A DNA stretch of 64,000 nt from Vulcanimicrobium alpinum (GCF_027923555.1 NZ_AP025523.1:620001-684000), one strand, 5' to 3'. Shown: positions 36,423 to 43,470, numbered from the stretch's first letter. A program made the numbers and translations. The notes: generated by a model from the sequence alone, not told the origin.

Positions 36423-37934
36423 GTGATCACCGGGGAACCGTCGGGCGTCGCGCTCGATCAGACGCGCGCGCCCTACTTCCAGGTCCTGCTCGACTACGTC
36501 GACGCCGGCGTGATCCCGTTCCACACCCCCGGTCACAAGCAGGGGATCGGGATGGAGCGCGCGTTTCGCGACTTCGTCGGCGACAACGTCCTCGCAATCG
36601 ATCTCACCCAGATCCGCGGCCTCGACGATCTGCTCCAGCCCGAAGAAGCGCTCGTCGAAGCGCAAGAGCTTGCCGCGGCGTGCTTCGGTGCCGACCAGAG
36701 CTTCTTTCTGATCAACGGTTCGACCAGCGGCAATCAATGCATGATGATGACCGCGCTGAACCCCGGCGAGAAGCTCGCGCTCCCGCGCAACTCGCACAAG
36801 AGCGCGATGGGCGGCCTCATCATGTCGGGCGCGACGCCGGTGTGGATGCAACCTGAAGTCGACGAGGCGCTGCACATGGACCACACGGTGACGCCGGAGA
36901 CCGTGCGCGCGACGCTCGAACGCGAGCCCGACATCAAGGCGTTGTACGTCGTCTCGCCGACCTACTACGGCGTCGCCGCGGATCTCGAGGGGATCGCCGC
37001 GGTCGCACACGAGTTCAACCTGCCGCTGCTCGTCGACGAGGCGTGGGGCCCGCATTTTCACTTTCACCCCGCGCTGCCGCTCTCGGCGATGCAAGCCGGT
37101 GCCGACATGTGCATCAACTCGACGCACAAGATGCTCGGCTCGCTCTCGCAGACCGCGATGCTGCACGTGCAGGGAAACCGCATCCGGCTCGACCGCCTCA
37201 AAGCGGTGTATAAGCTCTTTCTCTCGACGTCGCCGAATCTGGTGCTCGTCGCGTCGCTCGACGTCGCGCGCCGGCAGATGGCGCTCGAAGGACCGGCGCT
37301 CCTCTCGCGCACGATCGAGATCGCGAACCACGCGCGCGAACAGCTCAACGAGATCAAAGGCGTCTACTGCTTCGGCGAAGAGCTCGAAGGCCGGCCCGGC
37401 GCGTTCGATCTCGATCCGACGAAGATCACGATCACGGTGAAAGATCTCGGCTATACCGGCTACGAAGCGGAAGAGATCTTGCGCCGGCGCTACGGCGTGC
37501 AAGTCGAGCTCGCCGATCTGTTCAACGTCGTCGCGCTCTACACGATCGGCACCACCGTCGAGGCCTCGGATCAGCTCGTGCGCGGCGTCGCGGAGCTCGC
37601 GCGCGAAGACCGGCCGCTCGACATCTTCTCGCCCTCGGGCGTCCTCGACCGGCGGATGAAGACGGGCACCTACCATCTGCCGAAGATCCCGCCGATCCGG
37701 CTGATCCCGCGCGACGCCTTCCTCGCCGAGACCGAGTTCGTCCCCTTCAAGCTCTCGGCGGGACGGATCTGCGCCGAGGTGATCACGCCGTATCCGCCCG
37801 GGATCCCGGTGATCTCGCCGGGCGAGGAGATCACCAACGAGATCATCGACTATCTCACGCTGGAGAAGAAGGCCGGCGTGAAGATGCAAGGCCCCTACGA
37901 CGACGATCTGAAGTTCATCCGCGTCGTCCGCTGA
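36423..37934 (+). CDS. Orn/Lys/Arg decarboxylase (SpeA-like, PLP-dependent)
   Basis: 503 residues from GTG 36423. FHTPGHKQG and NGSTSGNQCM, the PLP Schiff-base lysine in NSTHKMLGSLSQTAML, and the small C-terminal decarboxylase domain (PPYPPGIP-type block) match the fold-I basic amino acid decarboxylases of Gram-positive SpeA type, about 490 residues long. Arginine or lysine are the likely substrates, giving agmatine or cadaverine for polyamines. It probably has its own leaderless transcript from the extended -10 just upstream. Confidence 0.88.
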   Translation: MITGEPSGVALDQTRAPYFQVLLDYVDAGVIPFHTPGHKQGIGMERAFRDFVGDNVLAIDLTQIRGLDDLLQPEEALVEAQELAAACFGADQSFFLINGSTSGNQCMMMTALNPGEKLALPRNSHKSAMGGLIMSGATPVWMQPEVDEALHMDHTVTPETVRATLEREPDIKALYVVSPTYYGVAADLEGIAAVAHEFNLPLLVDEAWGPHFHFHPALPLSAMQAGADMCINSTHKMLGSLSQTAMLHVQGNRIRLDRLKAVYKLFLSTSPNLVLVASLDVARRQMALEGPALLSRTIEIANHAREQLNEIKGVYCFGEELEGRPGAFDLDPTKITITVKDLGYTGYEAEEILRRRYGVQVELADLFNVVALYTIGTTVEASDQLVRGVAELAREDRPLDIFSPSGVLDRRMKTGTYHLPKIPPIRLIPRDAFLAETEFVPFKLSAGRICAEVITPYPPGIPVISPGEEITNEIIDYLTLEKKAGVKMQGPYDDDLKFIRVVR

Positions 37935-38000
37935 CGGGGAGGGCTCGGCGGCTTTCCAGAGCCCGGTAAGCCTCGTCACCGCACCTGGGGCCCGGGCCGG

Positions 38001-38014
38001 GTAGCACGCGCTAC
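38001..38014. promoter_or_regulatory. Inverted repeat upstream of pufB
   Basis: GTAGC-N4-GCTAC lies 100 bp upstream of the antenna genes. A weak -10-like TATGAT follows at 38038-38043. The repeat could be an operator, but it does not match the known PpsR/CrtJ (TGT-N12-ACA) motif, so no regulator is proposed. Confidence 0.3.
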
Positions 38015-38113
38015 ACCGCCGGGGGAGCGGCCGCGGCTATGATGCAGGGGTGACGCCACGGTTCGGACGCACGACCGACGCGTCCGCGCTCCGTCTGAAA
38101 GGGGGATCTTTCC

Positions 38114-38296
38114 ATGGCCGTGTACACGCCGGCCGCGAACGAGGTGGAACTCGGAAACGACCAAGTTCCGGATCGCTATCGCGCGTTCTTCGACAACGGG
38201 GACTGGTCGCTGCACTCCCTGGTCGTTCAGGGATCGTGGCTGTTCTTCATCGTCGCCGTCATCTTCCACATCTTCTTCCTCAGCTGGCATCCGTAG
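38114..38296 (+). CDS. pufB: LH1-type light-harvesting antenna, beta subunit
   Basis: A 60-residue protein with a soluble N-terminus and one membrane helix (about residues 38-57). His34 and His52 lie exactly 18 residues apart. This is the invariant spacing in LH beta polypeptides, where the second His ligates bacteriochlorophyll. LHSLVVQGSWLFFIVAVIFH aligns with [20 protein letters not shown] of purple-bacterial LH1 beta. Trp at +6 and Pro at +8 from the ligand are kept, but the chain ends there, so the usual C-terminal Trp (+9) is missing. A strong GGGGGA ribosome site precedes ATG 38114. pufA follows 18 bp later. Confidence 0.85.
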   Translation: MAVYTPAANEVELGNDQVPDRYRAFFDNGDWSLHSLVVQGSWLFFIVAVIFHIFFLSWHP

Positions 38297-38314
38297 GAAG
38301 AGCAAGGAGTCGAT

Positions 38315-38479
38315 ATGGGACCGAAATATCGGGGCTTTATCCACGATTTCCGTGGTGCGGTCGCCGGCTACGCAGGTGCCGGCGTCGCCGTCGCCATCAT
38401 CATCCACTGGGTCGTCATTGCGTCGCCCGTCGGTGATCCGACGCTGAAGCACATGATGGCGGCGATGGGCGCGCACTAA
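38315..38479 (+). CDS. pufA: LH1-type light-harvesting antenna, alpha subunit
   Basis: A 54-residue protein, too short for many gene finders, with ribosome site AAGGAG (38304-38309) 5 nt before ATG. The DFR motif (D11, R13) is 20 residues before His31, as in LH1 alpha (DPR...H); FRGAVAGYAGAGVAVAIIIH forms the membrane helix, with Ala at -4 from the ligand His. Position +11, a hydrogen-bonding Trp in canonical LH1 alpha, is Pro here. The order beta-alpha and the small gap are those of a puf operon. No pufL, pufM or bch gene is in the window. Confidence 0.82.
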   Translation: MGPKYRGFIHDFRGAVAGYAGAGVAVAIIIHWVVIASPVGDPTLKHMMAAMGAH

Positions 38480-38529
38480 CGCACCCTTCGCGGCGCAGAT
38501 CCCCGCGTCACGATCGGCGAGGCGTCGCT

Positions 38530-38556
38530 CACCCGTTCGGGTGATGCGGCGTTTTG
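38530..38556 (+). terminator. Hairpin with T-run after pufA
   Basis: TCACCC-GTTC-GGGTGA (38530-38545) is a perfect 6-bp stem with a tetraloop, and TTTT follows at 38553-38556. It fits an intrinsic terminator or an mRNA-stabilising hairpin after pufBA. The T-run is short and 7 nt away, so efficiency is doubtful. Confidence 0.45.
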
Positions 38557-38578
38557 CGTGTGCGCGTACGATGCGCGC

Positions 38579-39454
38579 ATGGCAATCGAAACGAGCGCGC
38601 TCGGCGCGCTCTCCAACGACATCGCGGGAACGATCGAGCGCGCCGCGCCGAGCGTCGTCGCGGTCGAAGCGCGCGCGCGGATCGGCGCGAGCGGTTTCTT
38701 CATCCGCCCCGATCTGATCCTCACCGCCGATCACGCGCTCGAGAACGACGACGTCGAGATCGTGCGCGCGAACGGCGTCACCGAAACGGCGTCGATCGCC
38801 GGGCGCGATCCGTCGACCGATCTCGCGCTGCTGCGCGTGCAGAACCCGGGCGAACCGCTCGCGTTTTCGTCCGACGCGCTGCGCGTCGGCGCGATCGTGC
38901 TGGCCGTCGCGCGTGACGACGACGGCGACCTGGCGGCGACGATGGGCGTGCTCAGCGCAGTCGGCGAGGCGTGGCGCACGTGGCAGGGCGGCCAGATCGA
39001 CCGCTTCGTCCGCCCCGATCTCTCGCTCTATCCGCGCTTCTCCGGGAGCCCGCTGCTCGACGCGTCGGGGCGTGCGATCGGCTTGAACACCGGCGGCTTG
39101 TCGCGCCGGCAGAGCCTCACCGTCCCCGCCGCGACGATCGAACGCGTCGTCGCCGCACTGCTCGCGCGCGGCGGCCGAATGGCGCGCGGCTATCTCGGCG
39201 TGGTGCTGCAGGGCGTCGACGGCGGCGCGATCGTGCTCGGCGTCGAGCCCGGGAGCCCGGCCGACACGGGCGGGCTGATCGTCGGCGACGTCATCACCGC
39301 GATCGGCGAGAACGCGGTCGGCGACGCCGACGACGTGCACGCGCAGCTCGGCACCGACTCCGTCGGGCGTGTCGTCGTCCTCGACGTGCGTCGCGGCGGC
39401 GTCGGGCAGCGGCTGCAGGTGACGGTCGGCGAACGGCCGGAGCGCGACCGCTGA
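38579..39454 (+). CDS. HtrA-like trypsin-fold protease with PDZ domain, altered active-site loop
   Basis: 291 residues from ATG 38579 (GTG 38558 is possible). A trypsin-like domain is followed by a C-terminal PDZ domain (GYLGVVLQGVDGG and EPGSPADTGGLIVGDVI). The catalytic His is in ILTADHAL and the Asp in STDLALLRV. The serine loop is PRFSGSPLLD instead of the usual GNSGGPL. There is no signal peptide or membrane helix, so it should be cytoplasmic unless exported unusually. It overlaps the next protease gene (ATGA). Confidence 0.8.
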   Translation: MAIETSALGALSNDIAGTIERAAPSVVAVEARARIGASGFFIRPDLILTADHALENDDVEIVRANGVTETASIAGRDPSTDLALLRVQNPGEPLAFSSDALRVGAIVLAVARDDDGDLAATMGVLSAVGEAWRTWQGGQIDRFVRPDLSLYPRFSGSPLLDASGRAIGLNTGGLSRRQSLTVPAATIERVVAALLARGGRMARGYLGVVLQGVDGGAIVLGVEPGSPADTGGLIVGDVITAIGENAVGDADDVHAQLGTDSVGRVVVLDVRRGGVGQRLQVTVGERPERDR

Positions 39455-40263
39455 TGGCGGTCCATGCGAACGTCGCGATCGAGCAGGATCTTGAGGCGCT
39501 GGCCGGCGCGCTGCGCGCGAGCACGGTCGCGGTGCGGCTCGGGCGCGGCGGTGCGGGTTCGGGCGTCATCTGGAGCGCCGACGGTGCGGTGGTCACCAAC
39601 GCGCACGTCGCGAGCCGCGCGCGCGCCGAGGTCGTCTTGAGCGACGGACGCCGCTTCGACGCGCGGCTCGAACGGCGCGACGAACGGCGCGATCTGGCGC
39701 TCCTGCGGATCGACGCATCGGGACTGCCTGCCGCGACGGTGCGCGATCCGGCGACGCTGCGCGTCGGCGAGGTGCTGGTCGCGGTCGGACATCCGCTGGG
39801 GATCCCGAACGCGATGACGATGGGGATCGCACACGCCGCCGTCGGTGAGGGCGGACGCCGCTTCGTTCAGGCCGATTTGCGCCTCGCGCCGGGGAACTCG
39901 GGCGGCCCGCTCGCCGACGTCGCCGGACGGGTCGTCGGGATCAACAGCATGGTCGTCGGCGGCGGCCTCGCGCTCGCGGTGCCGGCCGACGACGTTCAGC
40001 GCTTTGCCGGCGACGGGGCCGTGCCGCCGCGGCTCGGCATCGGCTTGGCGCCGGCGCATCTCGCGGACGGGCGCGATGCGTTCGCGATCGTCGCGGTCGA
40101 GAAGGGCAGCCGCGCGGAACGCGCGGGGCTGCTGGTCGGCGACGTCCGGCTCGCGCGCGATGCGGACCGTCTGCGGTACGCAAGCGCGCTCGACGTCCTG
40201 CGCGGCGGCCGGGCGATCGTCGTCGCTGTCCCGGCCGCGCCCGCGGGCGACCGCGCTGCCTGA
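39454..40263 (+). CDS. HtrA-like trypsin-fold protease with PDZ-like C-terminus
   Basis: 269 residues from ATG 39454, coupled to the preceding stop. The triad is canonical: VVTNAHVA, RRDLALLRI and APGNSGGPLAD. The C-terminal region (IVAVEKGSRAERAGLLVGDVRLARD) is a short or divergent PDZ. It is a tandem relative of the gene before it. No signal peptide is visible, which is unusual for Deg/HtrA proteases. The two proteases and the LuxR-type regulator after them form one tight operon. Confidence 0.82.
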   Translation: MAVHANVAIEQDLEALAGALRASTVAVRLGRGGAGSGVIWSADGAVVTNAHVASRARAEVVLSDGRRFDARLERRDERRDLALLRIDASGLPAATVRDPATLRVGEVLVAVGHPLGIPNAMTMGIAHAAVGEGGRRFVQADLRLAPGNSGGPLADVAGRVVGINSMVVGGGLALAVPADDVQRFAGDGAVPPRLGIGLAPAHLADGRDAFAIVAVEKGSRAERAGLLVGDVRLARDADRLRYASALDVLRGGRAIVVAVPAAPAGDRAA

Positions 40264-40834
40264 GCGCGCGCGGGTCGCGCTCGACGCCGCCGCGCCCGCG
40301 CGCGAGCGGCTCGCGACGCTGCTCGGCGACGAGGTCGAACTCGTCCCTGCGGCGGCGGCCGATGCGGTCGTGCGGGATACGCTGCATGCGCGCGACGCGT
40401 TGGCGGCGATCGCCGAAGGGTTCACGGCGCCGACCGTCCTGCTCGTCGACGACCCGCATGCCGACGTCGTGCTGGCTGCGCTGCGCGCCGGCGCGTCCGC
40501 GGTGCTCGCCCGGCAGAGCGATGCGCACGAACTGCTCGCGGCGATCGCCGCGGTGCGCGCCGGACTCGTCGTCGTCGACGCCGGGATGCGTGACGCGCTC
40601 GCACCGGTCGCGGCATCACATCCCGCTGCGGTCGCCGAACCGCCGACCGAACGCGAGCGTCAGGTGCTGGCGATGCTCGCGAGCGGACTCTCAAATCGCC
40701 GCATCGCCGAACGTCTCGCGATCTCCGAGAACACCGTCAAAGCGCACGTCGCCGCGATCCTCGCGAAACTCGGCGCGACCACCCGCGCCGAAGCCGTCGC
40801 CATCGGCATACGTCTTGGTTTGGTGACGTTATAG
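40256..40834 (+). CDS. LuxR/NarL-type regulator with degenerate receiver
   Basis: The C-terminal 65 residues are a GerE/LuxR helix-turn-helix: PPTERERQVLAMLASGLSNR and ISENTVKAHVAAILAKLG. Before it lies a receiver-like half (VLAALRAGASAVLARQ, ELLAAIAAVRAG), matching the second half of NarL receivers. The phospho-acceptor aspartate strand is not recognisable and the conserved lysine is replaced. It is probably not phosphorylated in the usual way. The start is uncertain: no ATG, GTG or TTG is close, and CTG 40256 lies inside the preceding gene's end. I assume translational coupling. Confidence 0.65.
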   Translation: MPERARVALDAAAPARERLATLLGDEVELVPAAAADAVVRDTLHARDALAAIAEGFTAPTVLLVDDPHADVVLAALRAGASAVLARQSDAHELLAAIAAVRAGLVVVDAGMRDALAPVAASHPAAVAEPPTERERQVLAMLASGLSNRRIAERLAISENTVKAHVAAILAKLGATTRAEAVAIGIRLGLVTL

Positions 40835-40871
40835 CCGTGTCGCGCGAGCACCGTCACGCTCATATGATGGG

Positions 40872-40905
40872 GTAGGGGGATGACTCGAACGAATCATCCC
40901 CCTAC
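40872..40905. terminator. Perfect 12-bp hairpin after the regulator gene
   Basis: GTAGGGGGATGA and TCATCCCCCTAC flank a 10-nt loop (40884-40893). The stem is strong, but no T-run follows on either strand, so it may end transcription weakly or be a processing signal. It sits 26 bp before the inferred left end of the IS110 element. Confidence 0.5.
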
Positions 40906-40930
40906 GCGGTGTCGAGCGCCGTCGTCACGC

Positions 40931-41064
40931 CTGGGCCCAAGAGCCCGTAGCTCAGATTGGCGCTCGCACCAACCTCCAAGCGATCAGCCGAACGGAATCG
41001 TGGGCCGTCTGCGACGAGCCCGTATGCATGAGCCTGGTAAGATGATCGCTACGCCGGAACCTAG
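40931..41064 (+). ncRNA. Candidate bridge-RNA region of the IS110 element
   Basis: IS110-group elements encode a bridge RNA in the 5' non-coding region that pairs with target and donor. This segment, plus 14 bp beyond the IS5 copy, gives a 148-nt 5' region, a fitting size. It contains AGCTCAG, the complement of CTGAGCT in the right target flank, and ACGGAA and TGGGCC, which match or complement the two element ends next to the core. No left-target guide is obvious, so the assignment is tentative. It is now separated from the recombinase gene. Confidence 0.5.
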
Positions 41065-41201
41065 CAGCCCCGTGAAAAAATCGGCGCGTGGTTCGCGAAC
41101 TGCCCGTTCAGCACGGTTTTCGGGAGGTCGGCGGACCTCTCGAAGCCCGTTGCCGAGCGGTTCATCTCGAAAACGCCCCCTCGGGTCAGCATCACTTCGC
41201 A

Positions 41202-42284
41202 TCATGTCGCGGCCCTCAGATTGCGTATCCTGATCAAGTTGTACGCCGCGGCCGTCCAGCGCACAATGTCGCCGACCAGATCAAGCCCGCGGAAATGCAC
41301 CTTGCGCAATCGGCCGATCGTCTTGCCCCACCCGAAGCTCTCCTCGATCAACTTGCGCCTGCGTTGACTCACCGTGTAGCCCGGATGGCGGACGGTTCGG
41401 CGGTCGATCGCGCTGCGGCGACGGGTCGTATTTTGAGCAACGTGCGGCGTCACGTTGAGCGCTCGCAACGCCTCGACAAAGTCTTTGGTATCGTACGCCT
41501 TGTCGGCGCCGAGCGTGATTCGGTTGCTTCCGCTGACCCCGCGAATCAATTCCAGCGCTGCTTCGCGTTCGGCGATCCCGGTCGCGCGAGTGGTCTTCAC
41601 GCCGACGATCAAGCCGTTGCGATTCTCCATCAGAGCATGTCCGAGATAGCCGAGAATCGCCGGCGCGCCGCTGCTCTTGCGGTACAACCGCGCGTCCGGA
41701 TCGGTACTCGAGACGTGCGTCTCGTTGCTGCGCGGCCGGCCACGAAAGTTCACGCCCTCGTTGCGACCGCCGCTCGAGGTCGGCGGTTCGTCGTCCGACT
41801 TGGGCCGAAAGCTCTTGTGGCTGGCCCACGCCTCGATTAGCGTCCCATCGACGGTGAAATGCTCGTTCGAGAGCAGTTCGTCGGCACGCGCCCGCTCGAC
41901 CACAGCGGCGAAGAACCGCTCGGAGATTTCGCCATTCAAGAACCGATCGCGGTTCTTGCTGAACGTCGAGGGGTCCCAGATCTTGTCGTCCATGCTCAAG
42001 CCCACGAACCAACGAAAGAGCAAATTGTAACGCAACTGCTCCAGCAGCATCGGCTCGCTGCGGATCGAGTAGAACATTTGCAACAGCAAGGCTCGCAGCA
42101 GCTTCTCCGGCGCGATCGATGGCCGGCCCCGTCGGGAGTAGAGCTTGGAAAACTCCGGCGAGAGTTCGCGCAGAATTTCGTTGACCATCACGCGCATCGG
42201 GCGCAACGGATGATCGCCGGGCACGGTGTCTTCCGGCTGCAACGTCGTCCAAACGGATGCACGCTGCTCATCATGAGTCCGCAT
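41202..42284 (-). CDS. IS5-family transposase, copy 1
   Basis: A DDE transposase of 360 residues from ATG 42284, which follows a GAGG ribosome site. The longer frame from 42347 overlaps the element's promoter, so that start is rejected. An N-terminal DUF772-type domain (FSKLYSRRGRPSIAPEKLLR, FRWFVGLSMDDKIWDPSTFS) precedes the DDE domain: VDGTLIEAWAS holds the first Asp, GADKAYDTKDFV the second and RRKLIEESFGWGK the Glu. The protein is identical to that of copy 2, so both are probably functional. Confidence 0.93.
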   Translation of the reverse strand: MRTHDEQRASVWTTLQPEDTVPGDHPLRPMRVMVNEILRELSPEFSKLYSRRGRPSIAPEKLLRALLLQMFYSIRSEPMLLEQLRYNLLFRWFVGLSMDDKIWDPSTFSKNRDRFLNGEISERFFAAVVERARADELLSNEHFTVDGTLIEAWASHKSFRPKSDDEPPTSSGGRNEGVNFRGRPRSNETHVSSTDPDARLYRKSSGAPAILGYLGHALMENRNGLIVGVKTTRATGIAEREAALELIRGVSGSNRITLGADKAYDTKDFVEALRALNVTPHVAQNTTRRRSAIDRRTVRHPGYTVSQRRRKLIEESFGWGKTIGRLRKVHFRGLDLVGDIVRWTAAAYNLIRIRNLRAAT

Positions 42285-42323
42285 CGGCCGCAACCTCACC
42301 AAGGTATGAGGAGACTTGCTCTT

Positions 42324-42352
42324 ATAATACGCGAAAAACGCCGTCACGCCAA
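42324..42352 (-). promoter_or_regulatory. Internal promoter of the IS5-family element
   Basis: On the minus strand TTGGCG (42352-42347) and TATTAT (42329-42324) are 17 bp apart, a good sigma-70 pattern. The same arrangement occurs in copies 2 and 3 (57862-57890 in copy 3). It places the transcript start upstream of ATG 42284 and rules out the earlier GTG. Confidence 0.65.
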
Positions 42353-42400
42353 CATCAACTCGGCCGATTTTTCATCGGCCTGCTAGAGGGAAATCCTGCG

Positions 42401-43354
42401 ATGAGCATGTTGGGCGTCGATATCTCTAAGGACACGTTCCACTGCTGCTTGCAACGCGGCGAGAAGCGCAGTGAGGCGAGTTTTGAGAACACGCGAACCG
42501 GCTTCAGAAAGCTTCGCAGTTGGTTGCGCACGCATCGCGCCCACGAGGTTCATGTGTGCATGGAGTCAACCGGGCCGTATTGGCGCAACTTAGCGGCGAA
42601 CTTGCACAAAGCGAAAATCCGGGTGAGCGTGGTGAACCCGACGCGTACGGCATATTTTGCGAAGAGCCGTTTGCTGCGGACCAAGACCGATGCGGTCGAC
42701 GCTCGAATGCTGGCCCAATTCTGCGCCTCCGAGCGCCCCGCGCTCTGGGAGCCTGATAGCGACGAAATCCTGTCCCTGCGCGGTTTGCTGGCGTATCGCG
42801 ACCAGCTCATCGCGCAGCGTATTGCCCTTACGCAGATCGTGCAATCCGTCGCCGTCGGAGCAACGCTGCTCAAAATGAACGAAACGCATCTGGTCGGTAT
42901 CGCGGAGATGGTCAAGCAGATCGAGTCGCAGATCCAAGGTGTTCTTTGCTCGGATGTCACGCTAAGCCGGAACGCGCAGCTTCTTCAGACCATACCAGGC
43001 GTCGCGTCCTTGACAGCGGCAAACGTGCTTGCGGAGTTGCCGGTGCATCGGCTCCATAGTGCCAAAGCCGCAGCGGCGTATGCCGGCCTTACGCCGGCAG
43101 AGCGGCAGTCCGGGACCTCGGTGAAGGGCAAGCCGCGCATTTGCAAGACAGGCAACGCGAAGCTCCGGCGGGCACTCTACATAGCTGCCCTGACGGCAAA
43201 GCGCAAAGTCCCGGCCTTCAAGGAGCTCGCCGATCGCCTCGAAGCGCGCGGTAAGAGCGGCAAGCAAATCATCGTGGCGGTGATGCACAAGCTCGTGCGC
43301 CTGGCTTACTCGCTACTCAAGAATCAGCGGCCCTATCAACCCGTATCGGCTTGA
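42401..43354 (+). CDS. IS110-family recombinase
   Basis: 317 residues. The N-terminal RuvC-like DEDD domain shows GVDISKDTFHCCL (first D), MESTGPYWRNL (E) and KTDAVDARMLAQF (the DxxD pair). The C-terminal Tnp20 domain has TIPGVASLTAANVLAEL and AYAGLTPAERQSG, with the serine region of the family. Such recombinases act with a bridge RNA to insert the element at a chosen core dinucleotide. The IS5 copy lies 14 bp upstream of the start, so its native promoter is displaced; expression would have to come from the IS5 end. Confidence 0.92.
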   Translation: MSMLGVDISKDTFHCCLQRGEKRSEASFENTRTGFRKLRSWLRTHRAHEVHVCMESTGPYWRNLAANLHKAKIRVSVVNPTRTAYFAKSRLLRTKTDAVDARMLAQFCASERPALWEPDSDEILSLRGLLAYRDQLIAQRIALTQIVQSVAVGATLLKMNETHLVGIAEMVKQIESQIQGVLCSDVTLSRNAQLLQTIPGVASLTAANVLAELPVHRLHSAKAAAAYAGLTPAERQSGTSVKGKPRICKTGNAKLRRALYIAALTAKRKVPAFKELADRLEARGKSGKQIIVAVMHKLVRLAYSLLKNQRPYQPVSA

Positions 43355-43369
43355 CGGCGGACACGGAAC

Positions 43370-43436
43370 CTGAGCTTGTCGAAGCGCGATCCCTGACGTG
43401 CACGAACGCGGCTGCGCTTCGACAAGCTCTGCGTGA
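43370..43436. repeat. Inverted pair of dispersed REP-like repeats
   Basis: GAGCTTGTCGAAGCGC (43372-43387) and GCGCTTCGACAAGCTC (43414-43429) are perfect 16-bp inverted repeats around a 26-nt spacer. They match the dispersed repeat GCTTCGACAAGCTCAGCGTG plus AC. The left unit is broken by the IS110 insertion. The pair would fold into a long hairpin. Confidence 0.75.
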
Positions 43437-43470
43437 CGTGGGCGCGAACGCCCCGCCGCCGTCAGCGCTC

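Larger units (their letters stand above)
41065..42382 (-). mobile_element. IS5-family insertion sequence, copy 1
   Basis: 1318 bp, ending in imperfect terminal inverted repeats (CAGCCCCGTGAAAAAATCGG at 41065; the complement of CAGGCCGATGAAAAATCGG ends at 42382). The target duplication is CTAG (41061-41064 and 42383-42386), typical of IS5-group YTAR sites. It carries one intact transposase gene. Its DNA differs from copy 2 by only a few bases, including an extra C near 41190, so transposition is recent. It landed inside the IS110 element. Confidence 0.9.
40931..43371 (+). mobile_element. IS110-family element, interrupted by an IS5-family copy
   Basis: The element is bounded by a repeated CT (40931-40932 and 43370-43371). 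Left flank GTCACGC and right flank GAGCTTGTCGAAGC together rebuild the dispersed REP-like repeat found elsewhere in the window, so the boundaries are inferred from that broken target. It holds a 134-bp left segment (40931-41064), then the IS5-family insertion with a CTAG duplication, then a 14-bp remainder and the recombinase gene. The 3' non-coding part is only about 17 bp. Absence of terminal inverted repeats is normal for IS110. Confidence 0.72.

Noticed and set aside
38050-38436. 128-codon frame overlapping both pufB and pufA
   Set aside because: It is out of frame with both antenna genes, Arg-rich, and lacks a ribosome site; the two short genes have exact family signatures.
40941-41020. 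tRNA-like D-arm sequence (CCCGTAGCTCAGATTGGCG)
   Set aside because: There is no matching acceptor stem, no anticodon arm and no TTCGA-type T-loop at the right distance. The segment is better explained as part of the IS110 5' non-coding region.
42285-42347. Upstream GTG start for the IS5-family transposase
   Set aside because: This GTG lies between the -35 and -10 of the element's own promoter, so it would not be in the transcript.
43372-43436. CRISPR-like array from the inverted repeat units
   Set aside because: There are only two inverted units with no regular spacers and no cas genes; they are copies of a dispersed intergenic repeat.
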